Shown here piece after piece: positions 1 through 10,721 of a DNA stretch of 64,000 bases (within the stretch, counting starts at the first letter, position 1; the number at the start of each line of letters is the position of its first letter). Origin of the DNA: Solanum dulcamara (taxonomy: Eukaryota > Streptophyta > Magnoliopsida > Solanales > Solanaceae); NCBI RefSeq assembly GCF_947179165.1, contig NC_077240.1:32660001-32724000 (forward strand), written 5' to 3'. The position numbers and the translations under genes are program-made. The notes below the pieces were generated by a model. The model worked only from the letters and a program-made list of their open reading frames with translations. It was not told where the DNA came from and ran no database searches.

Positions 1-110
1 TATGCAAATCACATATCACATGATCACATTAGACTCCAATCCACTTCATCACACAACATCCTCATCAACATAACCTCTTCATCAATCATTCTACATATGT
101 TAAATAATCA

Positions 111-220
111 CCATTCACATCATCACTCACACCATCATCAAAACATCATCATTCACATCATTATCAAACATCATCATTCACATCATTATCAACATCATCA
201 TTCACACCATCATCAAACAT
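111..220. repeat. CATCATCAttCAC minisatellite
   Basis: A unit of 24-26 bp built from AACATCATCATTCACATCAT recurs at about 141, 167 and 191, with a looser copy before it at 111-140. It lies within the presumed LTR. Confidence 0.7.
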
Positions 221-928
221 CTTGCTCCAAAATCCTTATTTAATTCTATATTCCATTTATAGAAACAAAAGTGACATTCTAGCTCTACCAATGTTTCATT
301 TCTTTTTATGTCATTCACATTCATAACTATCCCAATTCTCATATAACTCAAAAATCAATTTTATCAAACTCATGTAAAAGAATACCTTATTTTACTATGA
401 AAATAATATTTTTTTATTATACATAAAAACCATCAATCTCATTCTCAAGATAAATTATGACCAAAAGGAAATCTCATCTTGGGTTCATGTGAATGAATAC
501 ATGAATCCATACTCTCAACAAAGTCAACTCAAGAACATCATTAACACATTTTAGTAATATTCTATAGTTTAGAAAATTTCAAGAAAACCTTCATAGAAGG
601 TTCAAATCTTTCACAACTTCTATCCAACACATCTATGGGCATATGAAAGAACTCAATCCATATTTTTAGGTTAGCCTTACATACCTGAAAATGAAGAACA
701 TCCCACCAAAAACCAAAGACATGACTTGAAGATCTTGAATCCTTGAGCTTTTGAGAGGATTTCTTGTTGGAGATGTTTGGAAGAGAAGAGGGGATGAAAA
801 TTAGGGATTTTGGGAGGTGAGAAGGCTGAAAAATGATTCCAAAGTTAGGGTATATATGTTTAGGGAAAATGTCCAAGTTGCCCCTCTTCAAAATCTGGAA
901 AACTGGGCAAAAATCTTGCTGGCGCTAT

Positions 929-1066
929 AGTGGCGCGTCGCGCCACTACAACGCCAAGCCAAAATAGGCTTAAAATCCTGCACACCTAATAGTGGCGCAT
1001 CGCGCCAAGGACTAAACTACTGAGGCTATTTTCTGGTGCTATAGTGGCGTCGGGCGCCACTGGAGC
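929..1066. repeat. Three copies of a GC-rich palindrome
   Basis: Positions 929-947 form a perfect inverted repeat with 9-bp arms (AGTGGCGCG / CGCGCCACT) around one base. Two diverged copies follow at about 991-1007 and 1043-1061. The motif stands out against its AT-rich surroundings and recurs roughly every 60 bp. It sits inside the gypsy-type LTR and could form short hairpins. Confidence 0.65.
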
Positions 1067-1492
1067 ACCAGGCTTGAAATTCCTGCAGTGGTCGCCCAGG
1101 CCTAAAATTCCTGCAGTACTAGTCTGTAGAAAAAGGGTCATAACTTTTGACTCCAAACTCCAAAAATTACAATCTTAGTGGAGTTGGAAAGAAGACTCAA
1201 AGACCTTTAATCTGGTAGGTAGTGAGCCACCTATTTCATTATATTCAAGGATATATGGTTATTGGAAGTTGACCCTTATATGAACTCTTTCGGAAACTTA
1301 GTCGAGACTAATTCTTTGGACTCGACTTGGTGTTAGAGATGTCTTATGACCCTAAACCACATCTAATATCCTTGAAATACTTAGGAGTTAATCCTAACTT
1401 ATATATAAAATTAAAGCCCTTCGGTTCGAGTCTACACATACGTGAAGAAATATTCGAGTCTTTGCGGAAACAATTTCGGGGTGTTACAGCAC

Positions 1493-4176
1493 TTATACAT
1501 CAAAATATATGTCTGGTCTAGTGATTGTGAGGTAGATCAGCTTACCAACCATCTTTTGGTAACTAACTACATCTTCCAGCTCAGTATTACCTTTGGTTCC
1601 CATATGAATAGGATAATCCACAGTGGTAAGCTTGTGATTTGCCTCCAACGTAGTAAGGATTGGTCTAGCACCACTGAGTCCTACTTTTGAGATCAATTCC
1701 AAGTTGTACTTCCTTTGGTTTAGGTGTATTCCCTTCCCTGACCTCATGACTTCAATGTCAAGGAAGTATCTTAAATCCCCCAAGTCCTTTACCTTGAAGT
1801 GTTAGTGTAGTGTTTTCTTTGCTTTTTTAATCAACTCATTTGTACTACTTGTAATCAATAGGTCATCCATATATGTATGATAGTTATATCAGTATCTGCT
1901 TTTTTTGTAAATAATGAATGGCCATATGCACTTTGTGAATATTCTGCAGTCACTAGTGCCTCTGTAAGCTTGATATTCCATTGTCTAGAAGCCTATTTAA
2001 GTCCATACAAGGACTTGACTAGCTTGCAATACTTCCTTTTCTCCTTTCCTACATAAACCTTATTATAAGTTCATATATACTTCCTCATACAGATCCCCTT
2101 GCAACAAAGCATTACTAACATTCATTTGGGAGATACACCAGTTCTTAGATGCAGCCACACTTATGATTGTTCTCATAGAAACCATTTTTTCCACTTGTGA
2201 AAAGGTATCATGAAAATACAGGCCTTCTTTTTTATTGTATCTTTTTGCCACAAGCCTTGCTTTATATCATTATACTTCTCTATTTGACTTGTATTTGATC
2301 CTATATACCCAATTAGATTCTATAGCTTGCTTATCTGCTGGGAGATCAACTACGTCTCAAGTTTGGTTCTCCTCCTCCAATACTTGTATCTCTTATTCCG
2401 TTGCTTGAATCCATTTCTTGTCTTGGGATGCCTCTTTCAATATTTTGGGTTCTAGAGAAGTTGAGAATGCAGTTAAGTATGTCTGATAGTTAGAAGATAG
2501 AAAGGAATAAGAAATGTAGTCAGATATGGGAAATAGGGAAGCTTGACCAGTTGTCTTCTTAGGCACCACATAATCCTTCATCCAAATAGGAGGCTTTGTT
2601 GTTCTACTATTGGTTTTTATTTCTTGTGTTTGCTTAGACTCCACAAGTGCAACCCGGCTAGGTCCATCTTCTGTAAGTGGAATATTGCCTTCATCAACTG
2701 TTGCTGGTATCTTTTTCTCAGCTTCTGTTGATGGCATGCCATCTATACCAACTATTTCCTCATAAACAGTGGATGACATGACATCTACTTCACCTGTTGC
2801 AATATGAGTTGGAACCTCATTAGGAGGAATACATCCTTTACTAGCTGGTAATATTAGATTGTTCTCCTACTTATGGTCTGAAGCTAGATGATGACAAAAA
2901 ATATCATCAATGTCCCCTTTTGCTCCTTTAAAAGGAAAAACGTTTTCTCTAAAATCGACATCTCTACTTCAAGAAAAATGCCAGTATATAGATCATATAA
3001 TCTATATCCTTTTCGTGTCTCCTCATACCCAAGAAACATAGTTTTCCTGACCGTGGAATCAAAACTTACCTCCCTTAGGTGACATGCTAGCAAAACAAAG
3101 ACAACCAAATACTCTGAGATGATCAAGGACAACAAGTTTGGCATGTAAAACTTCAAAAGAAGATTTTCCTTACAGTAAAGTAGTTGACAACTTGTTAATA
3201 AGGTAAATAGATGTCTTCAAACAATCACCCCAGAATTTATGTGGACTTTAAAACTTCAAGGCCCTTGCAACCTCCAAAATATGTATATGCTTTCTTTCCA
3301 CAACACCATTATGTTGTGGTGTATATGGACAAATACTTTGATGGATAATACCAAAAGAAGAAAATAATTCAGAACAACTAGAATTAAAGAACTCCTTACC
3401 ACTGTCAGACCTCAGAACTTTAACATTCAAATCAAACTGAGTCTTTACTCTAAAGAGTAAATATTTCAACACAATAATGGCTTCACATTTAGACTGAATT
3501 AGGTAGATCCAAGTATATCTACTGAAGTCATCTATAATTGTGATAAAATATGACTTCCTATAATAGGTTGGAACCTTGAAAGGTCCCCAAACACCCACAT
3601 GAATTAATTGGAAACAACCAGTAGTGGAAGATATACTAAGTGGAAACTTGAGCCTGCTCTGCTTTGCCATAGGACATACAATACAAAGTTGTTAAGTTGT
3701 CTTACACATTCTTCAAATCAGGGATGTTATTTGGTACTTCCATAGAAAGGTGGCCAAGCCTATTATACCATAAGACAGAGTCTGGTTGATCCTTTATTAC
3801 TATTGCAACCTTTACTATTTAATCTTCTAGTAGCCAATATAAATCATTATGCTCTCTACCAATCCCCATCACCTTGTTATTGTAAAGTCCCTGAAAGAGG
3901 CAAAAGTCTTGGATAAAAATTGATTGAACAACAGAGTTCCTTGGTTATGTTGGTGACTGATAATGGACTGAACTTGAAGTCAGGCATATACAATACATTT
4001 CTAAGTGTGTGATTTTTTAAAATAATTATGTCCCTTGTATGAGTTATACTGCACTTGTTCCTTGTAGGCACCTGAACACCATTACCTTGTTGCCTATCAA
4101 CTTGTATAAGATCATTTAGCACTTTTCTAAATGGTGTTATATGGTGAGAATCTCTTGAATCTATAATCCATTCACA
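1493..4176 (-). pseudogene. Copia A pol: pre-integrase, integrase and RT remnants
   Basis: Broken frames follow copia pol order on the minus strand. 4122-3877 matches the protease to pre-integrase part, with NHTLRNVLYMPDF typical of copia. 3670-3248 is the integrase core, with the second Asp in LRSDSGKEF and the Glu in VVERKH; the first catalytic Asp before WGP is Gly. 3156-2884 is the integrase C-terminus (FLGYEETRKGYRLYDL). 2779-2393 is the linker into reverse transcriptase. 2251-2063 is the RT palm, where the motif A Asp is Asn (QMNVSNALLQGDL). 1783-1493 is the RT C-terminal part (GKLIYLTITRPDI). No YVDD motif was found in an open frame. The product is certainly inactive. Confidence 0.85.
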
Positions 4177-4817
4177 CTAATCTACTTTAGATAGCAAAGA
4201 GGATATACCTACAAAGTTATAGTGATAATCACTTGTATGATCCTGTGCCTTGCATTTCAAGTTCATATAGTGCTGATATTGTTCATCTGTAATATAGTGT
4301 CCTCCTGATGATCCAACACTTGATTCCCCTCCTTCTACAATAGCATGATTAACATGTGGAAAGGTCTTTCCTATTAATAATGGACCAACATCCTTACCTG
4401 TATGTGTCCCTATATTCCTTTTACTCTTAAAGTCAAGTGGATAGCCTATCGGTCTATAACAATTCTTCTTCAAATGTCCCTTGTACCCACAATGATCATA
4501 AATTGTGCCAGGAATGGTTCCTATAGTACTACCAGTCAGTGGCCTTTTGAACCTAAATCCATTGTCTCTTCTAGCTAACAAACTTAAGGAATCTCTATAG
4601 AGATCAACTACTCCCAACCTTCTCTAACTCTCTCCTTGTATAACTATAAAATATGCTTGATTTAAACTCAAAACTGGAGTTATAAGTAGGATGTCACTTC
4701 TTACATGACTATAACTCTCATTAAGTCCTATGAGGAACTGTAACAATCATTGATTGTTCAAGTGCATCATATACAGATCTAATTCTGCACACTCACACAT
4801 AAGGGGATGAGGTGCCA

Positions 4818-4828
4818 ACAGATCCAAT
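4818..4828. repeat. Target-site duplication of the LINE, left copy
   Basis: ACAGATCCAAT here is repeated perfectly at 6551-6561, on the other side of the LINE. Both copies are copia gag sequence. Confidence 0.85.
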
Positions 4829-6550
4829 ATTTTTTAAGGGAACAAACCCTACACGAGGCTCCCACCTCTCGTGCGTGGCCAGGGGTTGAGCCGCTCACCC
4901 CCAAGCTGTATTATACATAAAAATAGAAAAATACACGGAGGGGGACATAAACCTAACCTCCAATCCTATGGTGGTTCATAAGCCGACTATCCTACTAAGG
5001 GCAGCCAACTCATCCCCGATACAAGCACATGAGAAGAAAACCTAGAAACTATGCACCTAAAGGAAATGACTCCTCTCGATACAAAAAAACTAGGAAAGCA
5101 TAAATAAGGGAGACTCTCTCTTTACATAAAATAAAGGAAAAATCTAAATAAAACTGGGGATGAATCCTCATAAATTCTATATATACAATAAAATTAGCGT
5201 AGATGAGGAACATCAAATAACATGGCTAAGATATAACATGGAAAATCACAAACACTGCAATTGGGTGCTCAATCCAAGGATGCAACACAAAATAGTAGAT
5301 CATGGAGGCTTTTTAATCCGTTTGGTCTTCCTCCGTCTGAAGCTGGGCAGGCCGAATCTATCTAGCATGTAGTAACCTCGAGTACCACGAGGTAACTGTT
5401 GGAGGGTGGTGTAGTGGCCTGGAGTGGTAAGAGTGTGACTATGCTTGAAGAGAGCATCCGTAGTGAAGTTTGCCTCCTCGTATACATGCCTGTAAGAAAA
5501 GCGAACAAATAATTTGGAAATACCAACAAAGTCCTGAGTTACCTGGTGAAGGATCCACGGAGGTTTAGTCTGATGATTGATCCATTTAGTGAGCAACTCC
5601 GAGTCAACTTCTAAGATAACGTGCAGAAAACCCTGTTGAATGCACCATTTAAGCCCATAAACTGTCGTCTCTAGTTCAGCTTGATTGTTGGTTGCCTCCC
5701 CTAATGGTATGGCGTAGGCGAATATGAATTTACCCATGTGATCTCTTAAGATGCCACCCCCCCAATTTCCCCCGGATTACCCAACGCGCTGCCGTCAGTG
5801 TTCAGCTTGACGAAACTGAGTTGTGGCTTAATCCACGAGACTTGGGTGATCTTCATCTCATGAGTACACTTATCTATGCAGGAGATGGTGTGGATCCAGT
5901 TCGAGGGCCAATGGATATAGGGGTACGCGACTCTAAGAAGATTTGAGATGTCCTTGAAAACTGCAAATTTCACTCTCGCCAAGCTAGAACTCTTCCCCCC
6001 GTATTTGCTCGCGCACCTATTTTTCCACAAATTCCAACATATAAATATTGGGGTGGAATGGAGGATAAGTTTGTGAGCTTCTGTGTGGTACTTGCGAAGC
6101 CACCAGCTCATAACAAGAGGTTTGAGGGGTGTGGCTTCAGGCCTTATGCCTAGGGAATCTGAGAAGTAGTGCCAAATATTCCTAGCGAAATGGCCAGTGC
6201 TGAAAATGTGCTCTATGGTGTCCGGACCTGGACTGTGGCAGCAATAGCATGGTGTGGAAACATAGCCAAATGCAGTGATCTTTTCCTCCGTTGGCAGCTT
6301 GCCTCTAAAAGCCCTCCACAACAAAAAGGAGCATTTAAAGGGGATGTTTTTGTGCCAAGTATAGTGGTCGGAAAGTGTCTTGGTCTGGTGTTCCCTCACA
6401 AGCTGCCATGCCGAGGAACATGTGAAGTTTCCATTGGTATTCAGCTTCCAAATGACCTGATCCGGTGTGTTTCCTTGCAGTTGAAGTGTGGAAGAAGTAA
6501 TGAGAGGAACGAGCTGCGCTGATGCCAACTGATTTAGCATATCGATGTTC
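4829..6550 (-). mobile_element. 5'-truncated L1-type LINE inserted in copia gag
   Basis: This 1.72 kb insert is bounded by the 11-bp direct repeat ACAGATCCAAT (4818-4828 and 6551-6561). Next to the left repeat is a short T-run (4830-4835), which on the minus strand is a short A-tail at the LINE 3' end. The sequence encodes only the last part of ORF2 (zf-RVT and RNase H). Endonuclease and reverse transcriptase are missing, the usual result of incomplete reverse transcription. The 3' untranslated part runs from about 5300 down to 4830. Confidence 0.85.
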
Positions 6551-6552
6551 AC
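5300..6552 (-). pseudogene. LINE ORF2 C-terminus: zf-RVT and RNase H
   Basis: The first frame (6552-5746) carries the zf-RVT zinc-binding region: WHKNIPFKCSFLLWRA, then a Cys/His cluster (CYCCHSPGPDTIEHIF). It ends at the start of an RNase H domain (LNTDGSALGNPGEIGG, with the first catalytic Asp). A frame change of about 10 bp then moves to 5737-5300, which continues RNase H with EATNNQAELE and EVDSELL (catalytic Glu and Asp). RNase H after zf-RVT is the arrangement of plant L1-type elements. The apparent Met at 6552 lies in the junction and is not a real start. Non-functional fragment. Confidence 0.85.
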
Positions 6553-6561
6553 AGATCCAAT
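6551..6561. repeat. Target-site duplication of the LINE, right copy
   Basis: Identical to 4818-4828 (ACAGATCCAAT). Removing the insert and one copy reconnects the copia gag sequence. Confidence 0.85.
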
Positions 6562-7096
6562 TCATCCCAACAATCATTCAATATCGAGTAGTAAATAGTA
6601 ATTAAATTTGTACCATGCGTTTGCATAACATTTTCTCTCCACAGTTGGTGAATTCTGGTAAGATTTGACTGGTGAAACCTCTTTTTAAATTTATCCCATA
6701 CCTTCTTCGTAGTCGAAGCAAGCACTATACTCGAAATCAATTATGCAACCACACTACTAATCCATGATAATATAAATACATTGCATCGATCCCATTGTTT
6801 TTCCAATTCCCTTTTGTACAAGTTTCGTGGACAGCTCCCATCAACCAGACTAAGTTTTCTTTTCCGTAGTAAGGTTAATCCCATCGATCTACTCCATAGT
6901 GTGTAATTCTCTAGTCCTGTTAACTTCAAATCAATTAGCACTTCTCTTGGTGTATCTGATGATTGTAAGAATACAGGATGAGTGTAGTCTATTTGTGAGA
7001 TCTGTGTAGGCTCTACCTGTGTGGTTTCTGAATTCACCATGGCTTTCTAGCTCTTAACAATGGTGAGAATCATTAGATGTAGCTTCTACACCGATT

Positions 7097-7111
7097 GCGA
7101 CTTTGATACCA
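7097..7111 (-). other. Primer-binding site of copia A
   Basis: On the minus strand TGGTATCAAAGTCGC resembles the site complementary to initiator tRNA-Met that follows copia 5' LTRs (TGGTATCAGAGC type). It lies between the LTR and gag. Confidence 0.7.
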
Positions 7112-7393
7112 CGAAATCTTCCATTAAACTAACTACTATGAATGAAAAAGATGAGAGGAGAAAGGAGAATTTTTATTACTTTCATACATACTTCTCAATA
7201 CACTGCATATGCTCTATTTATAGAGACTCATTACTTGATCAATAAGAAATCACACTAATGATCATCTACTAACTGACTAACTAATTTCTGTTAGTTTGTT
7301 AATCAAACCAATTGTGCATATAGCCAACTCTGACTAAGCACCTAACTAACTCTGACTAGGCACTAACTAACTCTGACTAGGGATCAATTAACA
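7112..7393 (-). repeat. 5' LTR of copia A
   Basis: Read on the minus strand it starts TGTTAATTGATCC at 7393 and reaches the primer-binding site at about 7111. It contains a TATA-like CTATAAATAG (about 7214-7223). Near its start the unit AGTCAGAGTTAGTTAG occurs about three times. The inner end does not show a clear CA, so that border is approximate. No partner LTR survives. Confidence 0.65.
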
Positions 7394-7401
7394 ACTTAAA
7401 C

Positions 7402-7713
7402 AAAAAAAACTCGAATATTGCAACCCAAACGAGTGATATGCAGACGCTCTGACATGAATTATTGAGTCACTTAGTGGTTGTCACTAATTAAAAAAAATAC
7501 ACGTGGATTTTAAAAATACCTTTAATTTTGACATGAACAAGTAGACATTTTAACTATCCAACACTTAGATAAAAAATCACTCGAATATTGCGGCCCAAAC
7601 GCGTAATATGCAGACGCTCCAACTTGGATTATTGAGTCACTTAGTGACTGCCACCTAATTAAAATAAATACACGTAGATTTTAAAAATACCTTTAACTTT
7701 GAGACAAAACAAA
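7402..7713. repeat. Tandem duplication, 170-bp period
   Basis: The block starting ACTCGAATATTGC at 7409 recurs at 7579. Both copies share GATATGCAGACGCTC-like and TTATTGAGTCACTTAGTG segments, and both end in a TTTAAAAATACCTTTAA stretch. The second copy is diverged by scattered substitutions. It is AT-rich, non-coding, and lies about 1 kb upstream of the glycosyltransferase gene. A similar stretch in inverted form occurs at about 8000-8130. Confidence 0.7.
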
Positions 7714-8577
7714 TTACATTACGACCTAGATTATTTACAGATCAAGAAATCTTCATTATAACTTTTTTAATTTTCACAATGACAAAAACAATAGTTAAAT
7801 CCCCTTGCATTAGCAATAAGCAGCAAATAGTGCCAGAAAGAGAAAAAAGCTATTGGAGAAATTAAAAAGAGAATAAATTGGAAATTTAATTTGAAAAATG
7901 AAGATATATATATATATATATATTTAAAAGGATTGATTAAGGATATAGTTATCTTTTCAGCGTTTTTTTTACCTATTAGGGCCTTCAAATTTTATCTCTA
8001 ACGCGTGTTACTTGGGTGTCTTTCACGCATTTTGACTGGTAGAATTCGAGTATTTTTTTGTTGAAGTGTTGGATAGGTAAAATGCCTACTTGTGCATTGT
8101 CAAAGTTAAAGTCAAATATAATTTAAAGCCAAGTTAAGGATCCAATTTATGTATTATGCCTTTTATATATATAAAATGTTCAACTATATGTACAGGTTAG
8201 ATCAAGATTAGAGCTATAGTTGGACGCGTACAAACAGCCCATATACTTCCAAGTATTATAGAAATAAGGTTGATCTTTGTTCCTTTCTAATAGTTAAGGT
8301 TAATCTAGATGAGCTAGTCACTTGAGTCTCTCTAACTGTCCTAAACTTGGTAATTTGCACACTCTTTCTCTAATGAGATATTATTAATCTCTGTACAGAG
8401 GTAATTTGGAATTCTATTTAACACTACATCTCTACTCTGATATCTTAACTTAATTATGTAATCCTATTGTGATTCTGTTTTTGGTAAGTTCTTTCCTTTT
8501 ACTTTTTGGTAAATAATAGCTAAACACTTTAAGTTCTTTCCTTTTAGGTAAGTAACAACTTCATTGCTTCCTCTATC
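7714..8577. other. Intergenic, upstream of glycosyltransferase
   Basis: No gene is visible. There is an (AT)n run at 7904-7923. The phrase AAGTTCTTTCCTTTT occurs twice, at about 8485 and 8531, shortly before the TATA box of the downstream gene. Confidence 0.5.
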
Positions 8578-8584
8578 TATAAAA
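8578..8584 (+). promoter_or_regulatory. Probable TATA box of glycosyltransferase gene
   Basis: TATAAAA lies 68 bp upstream of the start codon at 8652, followed by an A-rich leader. Spacing suits a plant core promoter with a short 5' untranslated region. Confidence 0.6.
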
Positions 8585-8651
8585 GATCTAAAAGTAAAAA
8601 CAATTTTCACAAGAGAAGAAGAAAGAAAAAACTTGTGAGAGCTTTTCCATC

Positions 8652-10016
8652 ATGGAGGAAATACAAGACACTAATACCACAACTCTGAAGGTTCTAATGG
8701 TTCCATGGCTAGCTCATGGCCATGTGATCCCTTATTTAGAACTAGCCAAGAAACTCTCCAAAACCAATCTTTTCTTCATATACTTCTGTTCAACACCTAT
8801 CATTCTCAATTCCATCAATCAAGAAAATCTACCAAAAAACATCCAACTAATAGAATTCCCTTTACCTCCATCACCACAACTTCCTAGCCACCAACACACC
8901 ACCAATGGCCTACCAAAAAATCTCCTTTCAACCTTAATCCAAACTTTTGGAGAAGCTGGCTCAACTTTTGCCAAGATTCTTGATTTGCTCTGTCCTGATT
9001 TGCTTATTTTTGATGGTTTTCAACCATGGGCACCAGAGCTTGCTTCTTCAAGAAAAATTCCTGCCATTGATTTCTTTATTGTTGGTTCTGCTTCCATATC
9101 TTTCTTCTATCACCATTATCTGTATGCTGGCACAAGAAACTTTCCATTCTCAGGAATTTTCCTTAAGGATTATGAGGCAAAGCAGCTCCAACTCGCTGCG
9201 GAAATGAACATTTCCATAGGACCAAATGTTGCTTTCAGTGGGCTGGAAAAATCCCATGACATCATTTTGATCAACACTTGTAATGAAATAGAGGGTAAGT
9301 ATGTTGATTATCTCTCGACTCTAAGCAATAAAAAAGTCGTACCTGTAGGTCCACTTATTCGTGAAATGGAAACAACTGCAGAGAATGAGGAAAACTCCAA
9401 GATTATCCAATGGCTAGACAAGAAGGATGAGTCCTCTTGTGTTTATGTTTCATTTGGAAGCGAATATTTCTTGTCCAAAGAGGAAATTGAAGATATAGCT
9501 CATAGTTTAGAGCTAAGTGAATTGAACTTCATTTGGGTACTTAGGTTTCCGTTAGGTGAAGAAATTAACATTGAAAATGCTTTACCAAAAGGCTTTCTAG
9601 ATAGAGTTGAAGGAAAAGGTGTCATTGTAGAAAAATGGGCACCTCAAGCAAGAATTCTTGAGCATCCAAGTGTTGGGGGATTCTTATGCCATTGTGGATG
9701 GAATTCTATACTAGAAAGTTTACATTTTGGAGTTCCTCTTATAACCATGCCTATGCATTTTGATCAACATGCTCATTCAAGAATGGCGGTCGAGCTGGAG
9801 ACAGCTATGGAGGTTGTGAGAGATGATCAAAATGGGAAACTGAATAAAGAAGAGACAGCAAAAGTGATAAGAAATGTGGTGATGGAGAAGAATGGTGGTG
9901 AAAATGTGAAGGCAAAGGTGAAAGAATTGAGGAAAAAGATAAGAGAGAAAGGAGAAGAAGAGTTTCATCAAGTTGTTAACAAGTTGTTGCACCTTTCTAC
10001 CAAGAATAAGCAGTGA
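8652..10016 (+). CDS. UDP-glycosyltransferase, sugar-sugar transferase type (UGT79/91/94-like)
   Basis: Intronless 454-residue family 1 plant glycosyltransferase, the usual length. It should transfer a sugar from a UDP-sugar to a small-molecule acceptor in the cytosol. The N-terminal acceptor domain carries the presumed catalytic His24 (AHGHVIPY) and its partner Asp121 (LLIFDGFQPW). The PSPG donor box spans residues 329-372, from WAPQARILEHP through HCGWNSILES to the final DQ. Gln372 at box position 44 commonly goes with UDP-glucose use. The overall sequence, with FPLPPSPQLP and TTNGLP early on, resembles group A enzymes that extend a sugar already on a flavonoid, terpenoid or crocetin glycoside. 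The exact acceptor cannot be read from sequence. The ATG at 8652 has G at +4 and the frame is uninterrupted. A decayed paralogue follows downstream. Confidence 0.93.
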   Translation: MEEIQDTNTTTLKVLMVPWLAHGHVIPYLELAKKLSKTNLFFIYFCSTPIILNSINQENLPKNIQLIEFPLPPSPQLPSHQHTTNGLPKNLLSTLIQTFGEAGSTFAKILDLLCPDLLIFDGFQPWAPELASSRKIPAIDFFIVGSASISFFYHHYLYAGTRNFPFSGIFLKDYEAKQLQLAAEMNISIGPNVAFSGLEKSHDIILINTCNEIEGKYVDYLSTLSNKKVVPVGPLIREMETTAENEENSKIIQWLDKKDESSCVYVSFGSEYFLSKEEIEDIAHSLELSELNFIWVLRFPLGEEINIENALPKGFLDRVEGKGVIVEKWAPQARILEHPSVGGFLCHCGWNSILESLHFGVPLITMPMHFDQHAHSRMAVELETAMEVVRDDQNGKLNKEETAKVIRNVVMEKNGGENVKAKVKELRKKIREKGEEEFHQVVNKLLHLSTKNKQ

Positions 10017-10121
10017 GCACTTAGATGAAATAAAAGAAGCAGCAAAATGGAGTGATTTTCTTTTCTTTTCTTTTCTTTTATCGCGTGAAATAATTGAAAT
10101 GTACTTTTCTTTTTGTTCTGA

Positions 10122-10127
10122 AATAAA
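10122..10127 (+). terminator. Polyadenylation signal AATAAA
   Basis: AATAAA lies 106 bp after the glycosyltransferase stop codon, following a T-rich stretch. It is a plausible 3' end signal for that gene. Confidence 0.5.
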
Positions 10128-10721
10128 ACCTGTGGTGTTTATCTACTTTCGAATAGATGGAAATGAAAAAATGTTTCTGTTGACATTGAAGATTGCATTT
10201 GATTTCTTACCTCTTTTACATTGTACGCTGTCGTTGTCTTCATCCCAAATTCTTCATGATAGATTTCATTTTCCTCCTTTAAAGAAGTAGGTAGCTTTTA
10301 GTTAGGTGACTCACAGATTCTGGTCTACCCAGTTCTAGTTCACTGTTCAATACTGGTTAAACGAGCAACAACGAAATTTATAGTGAAAGACTAGAACATT
10401 TTTTTTAAAAAGTTTTTCATGGTTGGAAGTGGAAGGACTTTATCACTCGAGCAACCTTCACTCGTCTAATGAATTGTACATTCAGTACAAAAAAAGAAGT
10501 GAAGAACCAGAAAATTAATGCTTTAAAAACTTCTATAGAACTTAAAGATCAAAGTTAACGAAGTCCACAAACAGAATTCACTTCAATGACACCTCTTAAC
10601 GACTGCCTGCTAGATGATATATATTAGGCTATCCATAGGAAAAAGAAAACCATACAATAAGTATGACTGTCTAACTTCAAAGGACAAAAGAAATTAAAGG
10701 AAGAATGGTGGAGAAAATATT
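10128..10721. other. Intergenic between UGT and its pseudogene
   Basis: No gene is recognisable. The 5' part of the pseudogene (donor-independent first 75 or so codons) would be expected here but is not present in readable form. Confidence 0.45.

Larger units (their letters stand above)
1..1488. mobile_element. Gypsy-type LTR sequence, left part outside window
   Basis: This AT-rich stretch has no gene and ends at 1482-1488 in TGTTACA, preceded by TTTCGGGG. Read on the minus strand this is TGTAACACCCCG, a start I associate with nightshade gypsy LTRs. At 1489 the sequence switches abruptly to copia reverse transcriptase, so 1488 is a junction. A 109-codon minus frame at 562-891 has no recognisable domain and is probably LTR or leader sequence. 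No matching second LTR lies inside the window, so a solo LTR and an end of a larger element are both possible. Orientation is inferred from the terminus only. Confidence 0.55.
4177..7040 (-). pseudogene. Copia A gag, split by a LINE
   Basis: The start at 7040 opens a copia-type gag (Retrotran_gag_3 / UBN2-like) with LTGLENYTLWSRSM. It continues through 6740-6562 and is then interrupted by the LINE. Gag sequence resumes at 4817 and runs to 4177, where the zinc knuckle reads YDHCGYKGHLKKNC. The canonical motif is CX2CX4HX4C; here the first Cys is Tyr. The two halves meet exactly at the target duplication of the LINE, so gag was continuous when the LINE arrived. A stop near the start of the second half shows decay independent of the insertion. 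Confidence 0.85.
1489..7393 (-). mobile_element. Truncated Ty1/copia retrotransposon (copia A)
   Basis: Read right to left, the element has a 5' LTR (7393 to about 7112), a primer-binding site, gag, protease and pre-integrase remnants, integrase, and reverse transcriptase. That is the copia order. It stops inside the reverse transcriptase region at 1489, where gypsy-type LTR sequence begins, so RNase H and the 3' LTR are absent. Its gag is interrupted by a LINE (4829-6550). Without the LINE about 4.2 kb of copia sequence remains, with many stops and frame changes. Its gag and integrase belong to the same broad lineage as copia B (15351-20578) but are clearly diverged from it. Confidence 0.88.

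Noticed and set aside
111..220. CRISPR-like array
   Set aside because: Regular short units without spacers, in plant LTR sequence; a minisatellite.
562..891. 109-codon minus-strand open frame
   Set aside because: No domain, low-complexity start, lies in LTR-type sequence; likely chance.
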